The notes under the pieces are model-generated. The model saw only the letters and a program-made list of their open reading frames with translations, searched no databases and was not told the origin of the DNA. A DNA stretch of 64,000 nt from Leucocoprinus leucothites. Lineage: Eukaryota; Basidiomycota; Agaricomycetes; Agaricales; Agaricaceae. Each line of letters opens with the position of its first letter. Position 1 is the stretch's first letter. Shown one piece after another: positions 53,602 through 64,000 of this stretch. A program made the position numbers and the translations under genes. Where the stretch lies: NCBI GenBank assembly GCA_013368445.1, contig JAACJO010000013.1, positions 62,001 through 126,000 on the forward strand. Direction: 5' to 3'.

Positions 53602-54773
53602 CTACATCTGCTCCAGTTTCGAGAGCCCATCTCTCAGCGCCTCTCCTTCTTTGCGCCACTGGCGCTTCTCATATGCATCATAGGCCTCTTTTTCATCTAT
53701 CCAACGCTCCTGTACATCGCGTACGTCGCTCAGAGGGCCTTTGATTGGTCCGACGGCAGAGGAGAACAGCCCATAAGCATTGGGCCGTAGGTCTGGGGCA
53801 GTGTCCATCTCATCAACGACTTCTGGTGGAGGTTTAGTGTCGGGAGGAGGAACAAACACGTGGCCTGTCGCTCTGTCAATAGCCCTAGTTAGGTTCAGCA
53901 TGGAGTTTTTATCCTGTAGGCATGTTGGTAATATGGTAGACAACGGGCTACAGGGACTTACCTCGACTGCCAACGTTTCAAAGCCGACAAGGCTGAAATC
54001 CTGTACGAGATCGATCATCGCCATGTTGAGTGTCGAGAACTTTGATGGTAGCGACGAAGATAGCGAGTTCTCTAGATAGGATAAATCTTGGACTTCCGTA
54101 TAGAAATCGAGGTTGAACTCTGTGATGTCGGGTCAATTAAGTGAAAGTGCTCTGAGGTTCGCAAACTTGCCAAGGTCTCCATATTGCTTCAGCAGATCAA
54201 TCTTTGACAGAACATTGATATGCGGAAGTTCGAGATGCAGCATTGCCCTGAGCGAAAGGAGCAACACAGAGACATATTTGGCTGCGTCGGTAATGTAATG
54301 GGCATCGCAAAGATGCACAGCCGCTAACTGTCCTAGTTGAACATGAGTAAAGATCGAATAGAGCTTTCTCAGTTACGCACCCTGAAGCCGTTCTTAACCA
54401 GCTTGCTTATAACCCTCTTGATACTGTCGTGATTCGTGCTCAACTCTACCTGCCCAGGTAGATCGAAAAGAATGTAAGCGTCGTCGCCCAACTCCTTCAA
54501 CTTTGCTTCCAGCCAGTCAAAGTTAGCTTCTAGATACTCCATGGCATACAACATCCCGCCGTTTGGGCCGAGGCCGTATTCATTCATCACGTCCTTCAAA
54601 GTGATAAGTTCAAATATGTTGACTGCGCAAGGGTACGGTATCGTGTCATTTGCGGGGTCGAGGTTGACGACAGCTATAGGTCTGTTGATGGCATTAAACA
54701 GCTGATATTTGCCATAGCAGTATGTGGATTTTCCGCTTCCCGGAGAGCCGCAAACAATTTCACCGAAAGGCAT
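53602..54773 (-). CDS. GPN2: GPN-loop GTPase 2
   Basis: Minus strand. Exon 1 54,773-54,381 (131 codons): P-loop GSPGSGKST at residues 9-17, GPN insertion LGPNGG with GPN at 69-71, and the G3-like DLPGQVELST. Exon 2, about 54,317-54,170: LAAVHLCDAHYITDAAKY and VLSKIDLLKQYGDLGKF with the base-specific SKID. Exon 3, about 54,119-53,963: EFNLDFYTEVQDLSYLENSL. Exon 4, about 53,918-53,602: DKNSMLNLTRAIDRATGHVF to the C-terminus LRDGLSKLEQM. GPN2 works with GPN1/GPN3 in assembly and nuclear import of RNA polymerase II. The join between exons 2 and 3 lacks a GT donor: the sequence after GGCAAGTTTG is CGAACC, and the only GT nearby is out of phase. Either a rare splice site, a mutation or an assembly error. 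Otherwise intact. Confidence 0.85.
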
Positions 54774-55153
54774 GGGTTTGGGAGCGAAAGATGGAAGAGA
54801 TGTTTATGTGATAGGTATGATTTAATTATTTGGTGATATCCTTCGAACCAAACATCTGACAATCCCCAAATTCGGTCGTCATTGTCGTGATGGTGTGAAT
54901 CCAAGAATAACCAAAGCTAGAGGTGCTGTATCTCCTGCTCCTGGTGTCCGAGCTTCAAGGTCCCTCCAAGCCTCCGCGTTTACTTGAATCAGGACGTGTT
55001 GGATGTCACAACGATACTGAGAAGCTGATAGCACCCTTTTGAAGGCGTTCAAACGTTTGGTCAAACACACATACAGCTAGAGTGAAGAATTGCAATATAA
55101 TATTGTATGAGCGAGATAAGCTAAGTGACATCACTGGCCAGAAGACCTGCACA
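54774..55153. other. Intergenic stretch between GPN2 and CFT1
   Basis: About 380 bp, serving as the GPN2 promoter and the CFT1 3' region. Open frames here are not convincing. Confidence 0.5.
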
Positions 55154-58100
55154 CTACCAAGACCCTCGAACTTCAATCCAATCCCGCAGCAGACTAACTC
55201 TATCCGTCCCAATCTGCTGCGTCACCTCTACTTGTCCATTGATCGGTAGACCTTCATAATAACTCAACAAATCCCCATCCAATATACCTCTCGTCAGTGG
55301 CTTGGAAACGTAGTCGTTCCTCACAATCCTGCAGTTGGTCAGCTTCAGAGATACGGGTGTCCAAATGAGCGCCTGACGCACCGGAACGCTTTGGGATTGA
55401 GAGCCGCTGTGTGCTGAATGTTTCTGATCAGTTGACCCTGCAACAACGCCAGTTGTTTGTGAGAAGCTTCATCCAGTATGGTGACTGAAGCAAGTGACCC
55501 GTTTGTCGAGCCTAGTTATAACCATCAGTCAGAAGTCGAAACCAGTCTATATCACTGAAAATCTTCTTACCAGTCAATAGCCTCGAATTGGGTATCGGTG
55601 GATCCTCCTTCGTCCGATGAGCAACTGTAGCTGACGTGCGGTATTCACGTTGACCATGAAACTCAGTTAGCAGAAGTAAATGGCGTCCGTCTCGCGAATC
55701 AGGATCTACAAACGGAAATCAGCAAACCAAGTCCGAGATGAATGTACGGTGTCGCTGTGGGGAACAGCGCTGCGACCGGAGAAGGACAAACCTTGTGGGT
55801 TATACTCATAAATACGAACGATGCCTTCCTCGTCGCCTGTCACAATCCGCAGGTCATTGTCAGTAAACAAGAAATCTGCTCTCGTAACGCAGACACGGTG
55901 ATTGTCCTTTGACAACAACACTAGTTTGTACGGGTCCTCCTGCAGTAAACAAAATATCACGCATTCATTAGCCAATCCCCTCGTTTGAGGGCAAACAGCA
56001 CGAACCTGGAACGCTACAAATGATACGCTCTTGACCGCATCTCCAATTAACAGCAGATTCTTGAGCGTCCGCAACGAAGTCACGTAGACTCCAACGTCCA
56101 AAAATGCGACACCCACGAGGCGTTCATCGGAGTCAAATGCACGGACAAAAATCTGGGGTACAGGGTCCATCAGTTACAAGCCACAAACATCAAGGGGGGA
56201 AAGAGGGGCATGAAGCAGTTAAACGAGATGAACAGGAATGGAAGCAAGTAAACGTCAGGGTAGTCATGCTAGTATAGTAGCTACCACTGCAGCACGTTGT
56301 AATGCCTTCTACAGGCTTCGAAATAACGTCTGAAACAGAGAACCCACCTTTTGTCCCATAGACGACACGAGATAGTCGTTCAGTCCACATACAGCAGTAA
56401 CTGGTCCCTTTGCATCATCTCTACACCGTAAACGAAGCTTATACCACCGGCGTTGAGACACAGCCGGATCAGGAACGACCTCCGCGATCTCGAAGATATA
56501 CGTCTATAATATTGAGTTATGAGTATTCATGTTCCGGTTACGTCAAATGTAGTGGTGGGGTAGACGTACTGCGCCTTTGACAGCAAGGTCCTCGCCACGA
56601 TCGATCGAGGTCCCAACAGCTATGAAATCCTTCTTTCCACCTTCCGTCGCGGCCGTTTCGAGAGTGACGATGGTCATGTCGTTGACATACTCGTTTGTCG
56701 CGAACTCAAAGCTGTACACCAGATAAGTTTACTCGTAGGGGTGGCAACAATGATTCAGAGTGCCCAACTTACCCATCCATCGTGACCCAAATGTCGGGCG
56801 CGATCAACTCCAACGCCGAACAATCCACATTCGGCTCAGGGATATTTGGAGCTATATAATCGTTTACATGGCGAGTCAGGAAAGAAGAGAGAAGTCGCAA
56901 CACGCGTCAGCCTCACGTCGAAATCAAACCAAGTATCTCGTTACTGACCATCAGGTTCCCACAATTTATTTCCATCCTCATCAAACGACGTGAACCTTGC
57001 CTGCAATGAAGACGCCGCAACAATCAAACTCGTCGAAGGATCAAACAGAACACTCGAATATGCCCGCCCACGAGGGATCGATCTCGTCGGAAGCGCATTA
57101 TCGAATTGGAAATCGGGTACCCAATCCAAAAGGATAGGGCCCTGAAAACAGTGAGACAATTCCGTCCCGTCAGGATCTCCGAGCACCAAGAGAGTAAAAG
57201 AGAATGCACTAACATCTTCAGTATACATCAAGAAATCCCCCTTCGACTCCCACAACGAACAAGGCGTAAACGCATGCACTACATTATGCCCCGAGGGATA
57301 AACCCTCACACCTCCCCTATCCGTCGCCAAAATCCAATGTGGCTTATCCCCGGTGAAAAACACACCGTGATACGTCACTCCCGGCGCCGGGGACGTCACG
57401 AACGGAATGAACAACCTATTAATCTTCTTCTGCTCAGCCAAAATATGACTTTTTTCATTCTCCTCCGGTCGCTGAATCTCAAACGCCTTGGATGCAATTT
57501 TCGCGAATTTTATTTTGAGAGATGTGGCCCGAGGGGCGGATTGAGTAGTTGAGGGTTCCGCAGCTGCGCCTCCTTGACCTAGGACAGCAGCTTCGTAAAT
57601 GGTCAATTGACCCGACCGTAGAAAAACCTATGTAAAGCGTGTACAAGGGGCATGTCAGTCACATCGTGTTGACCAAATCTCCATCAAGACAAATGCACTT
57701 ACGCAGAGATAGGGTACCAGCGAGTTTTCGCCTACAGGAGCTAACAAGATCTGCTCTATATCCAATTCCTGGGGCTTTCGTGGTGGATCTTGGGGTAACG
57801 ATGTCGCTGGCGGGTCATGTGAATCTATTAATACCGATTGCAGAGAGGCAATAGCGGAGGTGGAGAACGCCAGCCATAGCTTTGGTAAGGTCCAAATCTA
57901 ATAAATGAATCGGCATTGAGAAACAATCCCGACATGATCGTATAGGACGAGTGGTTCACCTCAAGAACGCCCTGTGGCCGAACCAACAGCAACCATTGTG
58001 ATTTGGCTCCCGTGGCAGCCTGTAACGTCGACGTCTGTGACGGGGGTAACTTGTTCTCAAATTGTGCCTCAAACAGCCCTGTAGCATCTGAGAAGAAACA

Positions 58101-60948
58101 CCCAGCAAGGTACCTCGAGGCCTACAATGCCAAAAACACCACGAATCAGCACTCTCATTGCAAGACCTCGCATAGCCAGAACATAAGAAACACATACCTT
58201 ATCACCCATAGGGGACATATCCTTCCTTCTAATCTTCCCCCTCTCCGGCTCTCCAACAAACAACCCAATCGAATCATCTTCCCTCACCACAAGTACAAAT
58301 GGATCAGAGATACTACACGCTCTAATCTTCGGCCTTGGCATATTCCCATCTTTGTCAGGTATGATTTGACGCTCAGTACCGTCTGGATCAAGGACGCGTA
58401 TAGCGTTAGTCATGACGTGTAGTATTGCAGTACGTTGGAAGAAGGACGCAGCGCCAATTGTTAGGCCTGGTGTTCGGGTTTTGATGGAGATGTCGCGGTT
58501 CATTGAGCGGACTGCGATCTATTAGTGAGGTGGAAAGGTGTTGTGTAACATGGTCTTTAACAGTGAGAAAAATGGACACATACGCGAGAGGAGCCTGGAG
58601 AAGGGTTGATATCTGTGCTCAGGATGAGCGTATCATTATCCTGTCCACCATAAGCCGCGCTGTTGTTGCGTAACGGTTGTCGGATTGGTAGAGACCATAT
58701 TCCACGAGACCCACTGATGGCAAGGATCTTGCGCTTCCGACGTACGGGCAGGTCTCTCTGGGTGACGTGGCGTCAGAATGGAGAGAGAAGAACGACAGAA
58801 GGGAATGGTTTTACCTGGAAAAGAGTGAAACCACCGAGATTTCCTGAGCCGGTCGCTGCGACTAATTCTGGTACAGGTTTTTCCTAAAACGATAGTCAGC
58901 CGAAGTTCAAAGGTATATATCCACGTCGAGAACGCACCCCGTTCATAGCGAGGGAGAACGTCATGCTGGAGATCGGTCCATATGCAGGGAGGTAGTCTCG
59001 TAGTGAGAGCTGGATGACAGTCTTTGTCTTCTTCGCATGCAGCACCCCATTAGTCGTTGGCTCGGCTTCCATCTTCGCATCACCATAGATATCTACACCA
59101 AATCGTTCATCAGCACCGGTTAACATTGAAACAGAGGAGGCGACGTACCATCATCATCGTCCATCATTACGTCCTCAGTGACCACAGCAGCAGAAGCCGT
59201 TCCAGCGTCTTCTTCAACCTCCTGTTCAACATGTGCTGTTTTGAGGAGAATGGAGGGACCAACAGTACTCCCGATGAAGAAATGATCTTCATCCACGCGT
59301 CTAACAACTGTTGGTATTGTTGTTTGCGCAAGAGCAGGTGAGATGGATAACTTGGACACGGTCTTCCCATCAGCAATAAGCTCAACGGGGTAGACTGTGC
59401 CGTCCCTCAAGACTAGAAACACGGTCTTGTCACCAACCATGATCGACCGACACCCTTCCAATGTGAGTTTTCGCGACATGTCTTCCTCGCTGAGAGGAGG
59501 ATACGACATGTCGCTCACCCGCGTAGCCCATCCATTGACTTGTAAACCAACGCGTCGAGAGGATTGGTCGACGTAGATGACAGAATTCCCTGTGAGGACG
59601 ACAACGCCACCCAACGCTGTTGAACATGGTAGCAGCGAGAATGCATCGTGTGGAAGACCTTGGACGGAGGTGATAATGGTAGAGTTTTGAGTCATGATGT
59701 CGAGCGTGAAGATAATTAATCTGGCTGTGTCTTTGGATTCGCGTAGTCGACTGGGGAAGTTTAAGACATTGAATAAGGTGGGGTTTGAATAAGATTAGAA
59801 AAACGACCTACCCAGTCCAAGTTTGCTGCGTTTGGAACAGAATAGCGAGGGTGGCTTTATTGAAGCCGGGTAAGAAGACAAAGTCGATGACGTTGCGGAT
59901 ATTCTCTTCGACTTGGATAGGAAGGTCAAGAATGAAACTCGGCGAGTATGGTACATCCCTGTTTCAACTCGCATCGTCAGAGTTTGAAGGTGAAGGTAGA
60001 GATGCGATGGACGTACTTCAGCTGAGACTGATCTTGCTCCATAACATCAAGCTCAGCTTGAGTCTGGTAGAATGGAAGGATCGCAATGGCATGCTTGGGG
60101 AGCGAGAGAGCTGCGCAACGAGAATGAGGGTCGACGCGGAGGTCTGCGCGGAAAAGAGGAGAATCAATGGAAAGCTATGGTAGAGTAAGTGCTATAGACA
60201 AGTGGACTTTGGTCGAGCGTGCGTACTAGCTGAGGTGCTCGTTCATATGTATGAATGGACACGGTGACGAGGTCGTGCGCTGCATCTGACCACTCGAGAA
60301 GAGCGATCTGAAGAAGATTTGAGTCAAGTTTGATTTGTTGGCAAGGAGTACATACCTTGGCGTCTCTGAAAGAAACGAGCAGTCGATCTAATTTATCCTC
60401 AAGGGATGCCATAATTCTGACACCTTCCAGGCCTGTAACGATTCCATGAAGCCTGTACTCGCGAACAAAGTAAAATTTCGTGACGGTATGCTGCTTGACG
60501 CTCTTTTGGGTTGCGGACTGAATCAACGAATGAACCAGTCAGTAAAATTCGTTCTCAAAATTAATTCATGCGCACGGAGAAAATGGATTTATTCGGCTGA
60601 TGCATAAGACAAGTAAATCACCTGTGATATATTGACAAAACCCTCTCCCTGCTCATCCATTTCGACTTCACCCTCAACCGCCTCTGTTCCTCGACGTGTC
60701 TTCCCCTTCCGCTCGCGTTCATCGTCGGTCTGTGTGGGAACTGGAGCAGGCTCCTCGCGGACCTCAAAAATGCGGAGAATATTGGACCTGGCAACTACCA
60801 CGTTGCATAAAACTCGAGCTGCAATTTCGTGTCGGACGCTTGAGCTGGACGAGGTGGACAAGTCGTGTCGTGTTGAGGGTAATAACCTGAGACTTGTAGC
60901 AAATTCCACGCCGCTTGCGGGCAGGATTTCCTGCTGCAAGGCATGCAT
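55154..60948 (-). CDS. CFT1: Cleavage and polyadenylation factor CPSF160/Cft1
   Basis: Large minus-strand gene with many short introns. It starts MHALQQEILPASGVEFATSL at 60,948, followed by RVLCNVVVARSNILRIFEVR and an acidic GTEAVEGEVEMD. Downstream blocks: FVREYRLHGIVTGLEGVRIM (about 60,450), LEWSDAAHDLVTVSIHTYER (60,280), LNVNGWAT-like text near 59,530, SFFQRTAILHVMTNAIRVLD (58,430), ILATDRGGVRVYPSGHNVVH (57,320), VGVAFLDVGVYVTSLRTLKN (56,110) and the CPSF_A end VSKPLTRGILDGDLLSYYEG (55,290), finishing in LLRDWIEVRGSW. Three beta-propellers are expected, about 1,400 residues. With CPSF30 and WDR33-type partners it recognises the AAUAAA signal in pre-mRNA 3'-end formation. The last intron (GTGCGT...CTGCAG, ending at 55,330) restores NPKAFRIVRNDYVSK. 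I did not resolve every exon boundary, but saw no frame break. Confidence 0.9.
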
Positions 60949-61843
60949 CGCGTATGTCTGGGCTCAGTGGTATAGCTGTACAGCGCGTTCACTCTGCCAA
61001 CCAGCGCTGTTCTCAACAACTGCGTGTCGTTAAGAGATCCTAGAATCCAGAGGCTAGGGTACCTCGACGGCGGAAGATTTCCGTCATCCGAATTCCGTTG
61101 CTGACATAAGCGGTCACCACGCAGAGCGCCCATACCGCTTCCCTTCCGACTCAGACGCCAGCACGCCACAAGCAGATTCAATAAGATCGACACCCCATTT
61201 CTGCTGTCGTTCAGGGCTCAAACTATTCATCGACACATATATTCCAGCATAAACCAGGCCCATGTTTCCGCCGAATTCCGGGACCTCTGTGGCGTGACTT
61301 GGCTGCCTGGTATTCAACTACCTGTCGACCAACTTCTAAAGGCTGAGGTGTTCTCAGACAGCTGCTGCTTTCCATATAACATGGTTACTCGTTCCAATTT
61401 TTGAAACAAAAATACTCGCCTCGTTGTCTTTACCATCAACGTCTTAGGAATCCCAGCTCATTTTTTGCTGTTGGGCAGAATGACTCAAACAGATCTGCTG
61501 GTGTTAACTTGTCACGCATCATAGAAGCGCTCGTGAGAAGGGACGTGCAGGCGAAATATTGGACCTGACCCACAACTTCCTCCAGCTCAGTTCCAGAAGC
61601 CGTGAATGAAAAGTCACACCTCCGATTACCTGGAACCTTACCACTTCGGAACCAGCCCCAACAGCGTCATATTATGCACACCTTCCCCCCCGGGACCTAC
61701 TGCTTTACGCTTGATCGAAAGCCGCATGGATCACCTCAAGCCAAACTCGTGTCGGTTGCATGATGTATGTGAAACCAACATACATATATTAGCGGGTCCA
61801 TCTCATAACGAATACCGATGCCAAGTCATCCTATATACCCACC
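60949..61843. other. Divergent promoter region between CFT1 and the Ser/Pro-rich gene
   Basis: Shared upstream region of two divergent genes. A 67-codon minus-strand frame (61,317-61,114, MNTRQPSHATEVPEFGGNMG) has no support. CCTATATACCC lies at about 61,829-61,839, just before the plus-strand ATG, probably too close to be its TATA box. Confidence 0.4.
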
Positions 61844-64000
61844 ATGTACTCGTCCGTTATGTCGTCCCAGCCGCAAAACTCGAGGTTATCGCAGCTTAAT
61901 ACTCCTGTGAGTCAACACACTCATTCACCTCTTGTCTTTTATGTCAACTTTGACAATTGACCTGTGCCTTCATTCTCAGGGATTTCCTGCGCACCCAGGT
62001 CAATTCTCCGTCCGTGTGTTCAAGACACCGACCATTGGCTCGTACTACGGCCAACCATCTAAATACGACCCAGGCTTTCAACGTTCGGCTGCGCCGACCG
62101 ACTATTATTCCTCCTCTAGATACGAGGACCCTCCTTCCCGCTTTCCGCCCAGTTCGGACTCTCAACGACCATCACAATACCTTCCACCTTCTATTAGAAC
62201 CTCTAACTTAACCGCGCGAGACTATCCGTCCCGTCCACCTACTCAATCTAACTATATCATCACTCGGGGAAACATTAACGATACGTACATCTACGAACAA
62301 TCTGACCGTTTCTCCCAGTCAGAATACGACGATACCGCAACAAATGACTCATACACACCTTCCTTATCCCCCACCTCGCCCGCGATGTCGACCGATAGTA
62401 TGATCGCGATGAAAAGTCCGCTTCCAAGTCCATTGACTGAACGAGAGCCAGAGAGAGGGCAAGGTGGCAGCACGGCTACAACGAGGCGTAACTCGATCAC
62501 TGGCAATAGTGGTGTTCCTGCTATACCGGTGCCACCCCTGCCTGGAGCGTCAGGGTCGACGATGAGTAGATCTTATCCGGGACCATCGAGCGGCAGCCAC
62601 GAGGATGTAACTGGACCACTCCGATCAGGTGACGAAATTAATTTCCGACCATTTGTGACTGAATTCCAATTCTGATCCAATCTGAAGGCCACCACGCTGC
62701 TAGCACACCGAGTTCTACATCTATCCCGATCCCTATTCCTCTGTCTACGTCTACCACCGACACTCGCCCAACCAGCTCGTCAACTTCAAGTGGAAGTTAC
62801 ACTACCGCACCACCTTCTGTTCCTCCACCTCCACCATCGGCGTCAGTTGTATCGATACCACAGAACTCGTCAGGTGGATACATATGGCCTCATGCTATTC
62901 CGAGTATTCCGCCCTCGGAAACGGAATCAGAAGATGTCTCCCTTGAGGCGCGCATGAACGCAGAACGCAATGCTGTCGCCACTGGCACTCTATACTCCTC
63001 CCCAGGTGCCACAACCCCTCGCGATAACAACACCACAACCATCCGTTTATCCAACCCGGTTCCACCAGCTGCACGTGCTCAGGCTGGAAATGAGAGGAAC
63101 AGTTCTCCCCCTGGAACCACCAGACCAGACGGTACACGTTTACATGTTTCGATTCCTGCTATTGCTGGCTCGGATACGGACTCAGACGGAACGATCACGG
63201 AGCAGGTACCGATTGTTGCAAGAAGTCCTGCGAGTTCGCTCCTTGTCGAATCGTTAGAGGAGGGAAGAGCATCAGGTTACATGAGCAAGAGAAACTCAAC
63301 AGTCATTGTTGGCGATCAACAAATGTTCTTGCCACCTTTCGCTGATAATCGGTGGGTGGACGATCAAGCTCAAGCTGAGAGGGAGAGGCGAGCAGCAGCA
63401 CCTGTTTCATATTCACGAATTTCTGTTCCACCTCCTGCACCAGAGCTTCGCAGGGAATACTCAACCTCGCGATCTCATGTGTCAAGTACGAATGCCACGT
63501 ACAACTCGTCTCCGCCACGTGCTACTGTAACAGTTCAATTCGCCCCTCCTGTTGCCGAAGAACCCCAACGTCAAGCCCATCCTCAAGCTCCCCCTGCAGC
63601 TACTCCTGCGCCTGGCACATCTCGTCCTCGTCGTGGTTCACAAGCTGGCTACCCTGCTCCTCCTCCATCCAGGCCTCAGCTTACGAGAAGACCATCGCTT
63701 TCAAGGGATAATGGCCCTCTACCCAGATCTGAGTTAACAAGGAGACCATCAGATGCGAGAGACCATGCTCCTCCCACTCGTTCGTCCCCTCCTCGCCAAT
63801 CCGAGCCGAGATTGGATACGAGTCCGCGACGTCAAGCAGAGAATGGTCTTGGGTTGCATCCTCCCGAATCTATGCCACCACCGTCTAGTCGCGCTCCAGA
63901 TGGATACCCCCCTCCTGCCAATCGTCCTGAAGCCCCGCAACCTCCATCGCACTCCGACCCCTATAGCTCCTCTTCTCGAGCTGAAAGAAGAGCTAGTCCT
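61844..64000 (+). CDS. Ser/Pro-rich, probably disordered protein (3' end outside window)
   Basis: Exon 1 61,844-61,906 (21 codons, MYSSVMSSQPQNSRLSQLNT), with a CCACCATG start context; exon 2 61,980-62,628; exon 3 from 62,688 open to the window end. The intron 62,629-62,687 (GTGACG...CTGAAG) restores frame as RSGHHAASTPSS. More than 670 residues are visible, dominated by Ser, Pro, Thr and Arg, with many SP/TP sites, blocks such as PPPSSRAPDGYPPPANRP near the end, RRPSLS/RRPSD-type basic-Ser motifs (63,690-63,760), and an acidic SDTDSDGTITEQV. No folded domain is seen. It resembles scaffold or cell-polarity proteins in composition only; the rest of the gene is needed for a call. Confidence 0.75.

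Noticed and set aside
56941..60500. Numerous plus-strand frames such as 57,106-57,552 and 58,003-58,422
   Set aside because: They are shadows of CFT1 exons on the opposite strand.

Overview
The window is eukaryotic and fungal. Genes are split by many introns of about 50-80 bp with GT...AG ends, several exons are only 12-40 nt, and the recognisable proteins match basidiomycete families (a TKL kinase family expanded in Agaricomycetes, fungalysin M36, EXO70, CFT1, GPN2, an E(z)-type SET protein). I read it as an Agaricomycete, perhaps Rhizoctonia/Ceratobasidium-like; the genus is a guess.

Left part (1-28,700) is an accessory, repeat-rich block. One duplicon recurs: a promoter block with a TATA motif about 65 bp before the ATG, a two-exon gene for a ~237-residue His/Tyr/Trp/Pro-rich protein, a copy of the CCAAT-binding subunit HAP3/NF-YB, and in two cases a decayed fungalysin fragment. 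Six copies of the small-protein gene are present (at 2,476; 5,792; 16,808; 18,293; 19,343; 25,176) and four HAP3 copies (at 3,421; 6,758; 20,313; 26,148). Two small-protein copies are fully open at 237 aa, one is open with a changed tail, and three are broken or cut. Set among them are a motorless 5' piece of a dynein heavy chain gene (8,440-12,922), two minus-strand genes whose N-termini share a short motif with the duplicon proteins (7,225-7,948 and 13,505-14,506), a field of AGCGTGA-type repeats, and an inverted repeat near 23.2-24.7 kb.

Middle part (28,795-40,062) holds better preserved genes: EXO70 (exocyst), an intact 14-exon secreted M36 metallopeptidase, and an E(z)-like H3K27-type methyltransferase with SANT-like, CXC and SET regions, followed by about 3.5 kb in which I recognise nothing.

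Right part (43,589-64,000) carries the most unusual item: two tandem 14-exon genes in which a complete arrestin-like fold is fused through a linker to a TKL-type protein kinase. Catalytic residues are intact and ten of fourteen exon lengths are identical between the two. An omega-like glutathione transferase lies between them on the other strand. Then follow GPN2 (RNA polymerase II assembly GTPase) and CFT1/CPSF160 (mRNA 3'-end processing), both on the minus strand, and a Ser/Pro-rich gene that runs off the end of the window.

Several frame breaks (dynein, E(z), small-protein copy A) are single-base changes in short homopolymer runs, so assembly error should be excluded before calling those genes dead.
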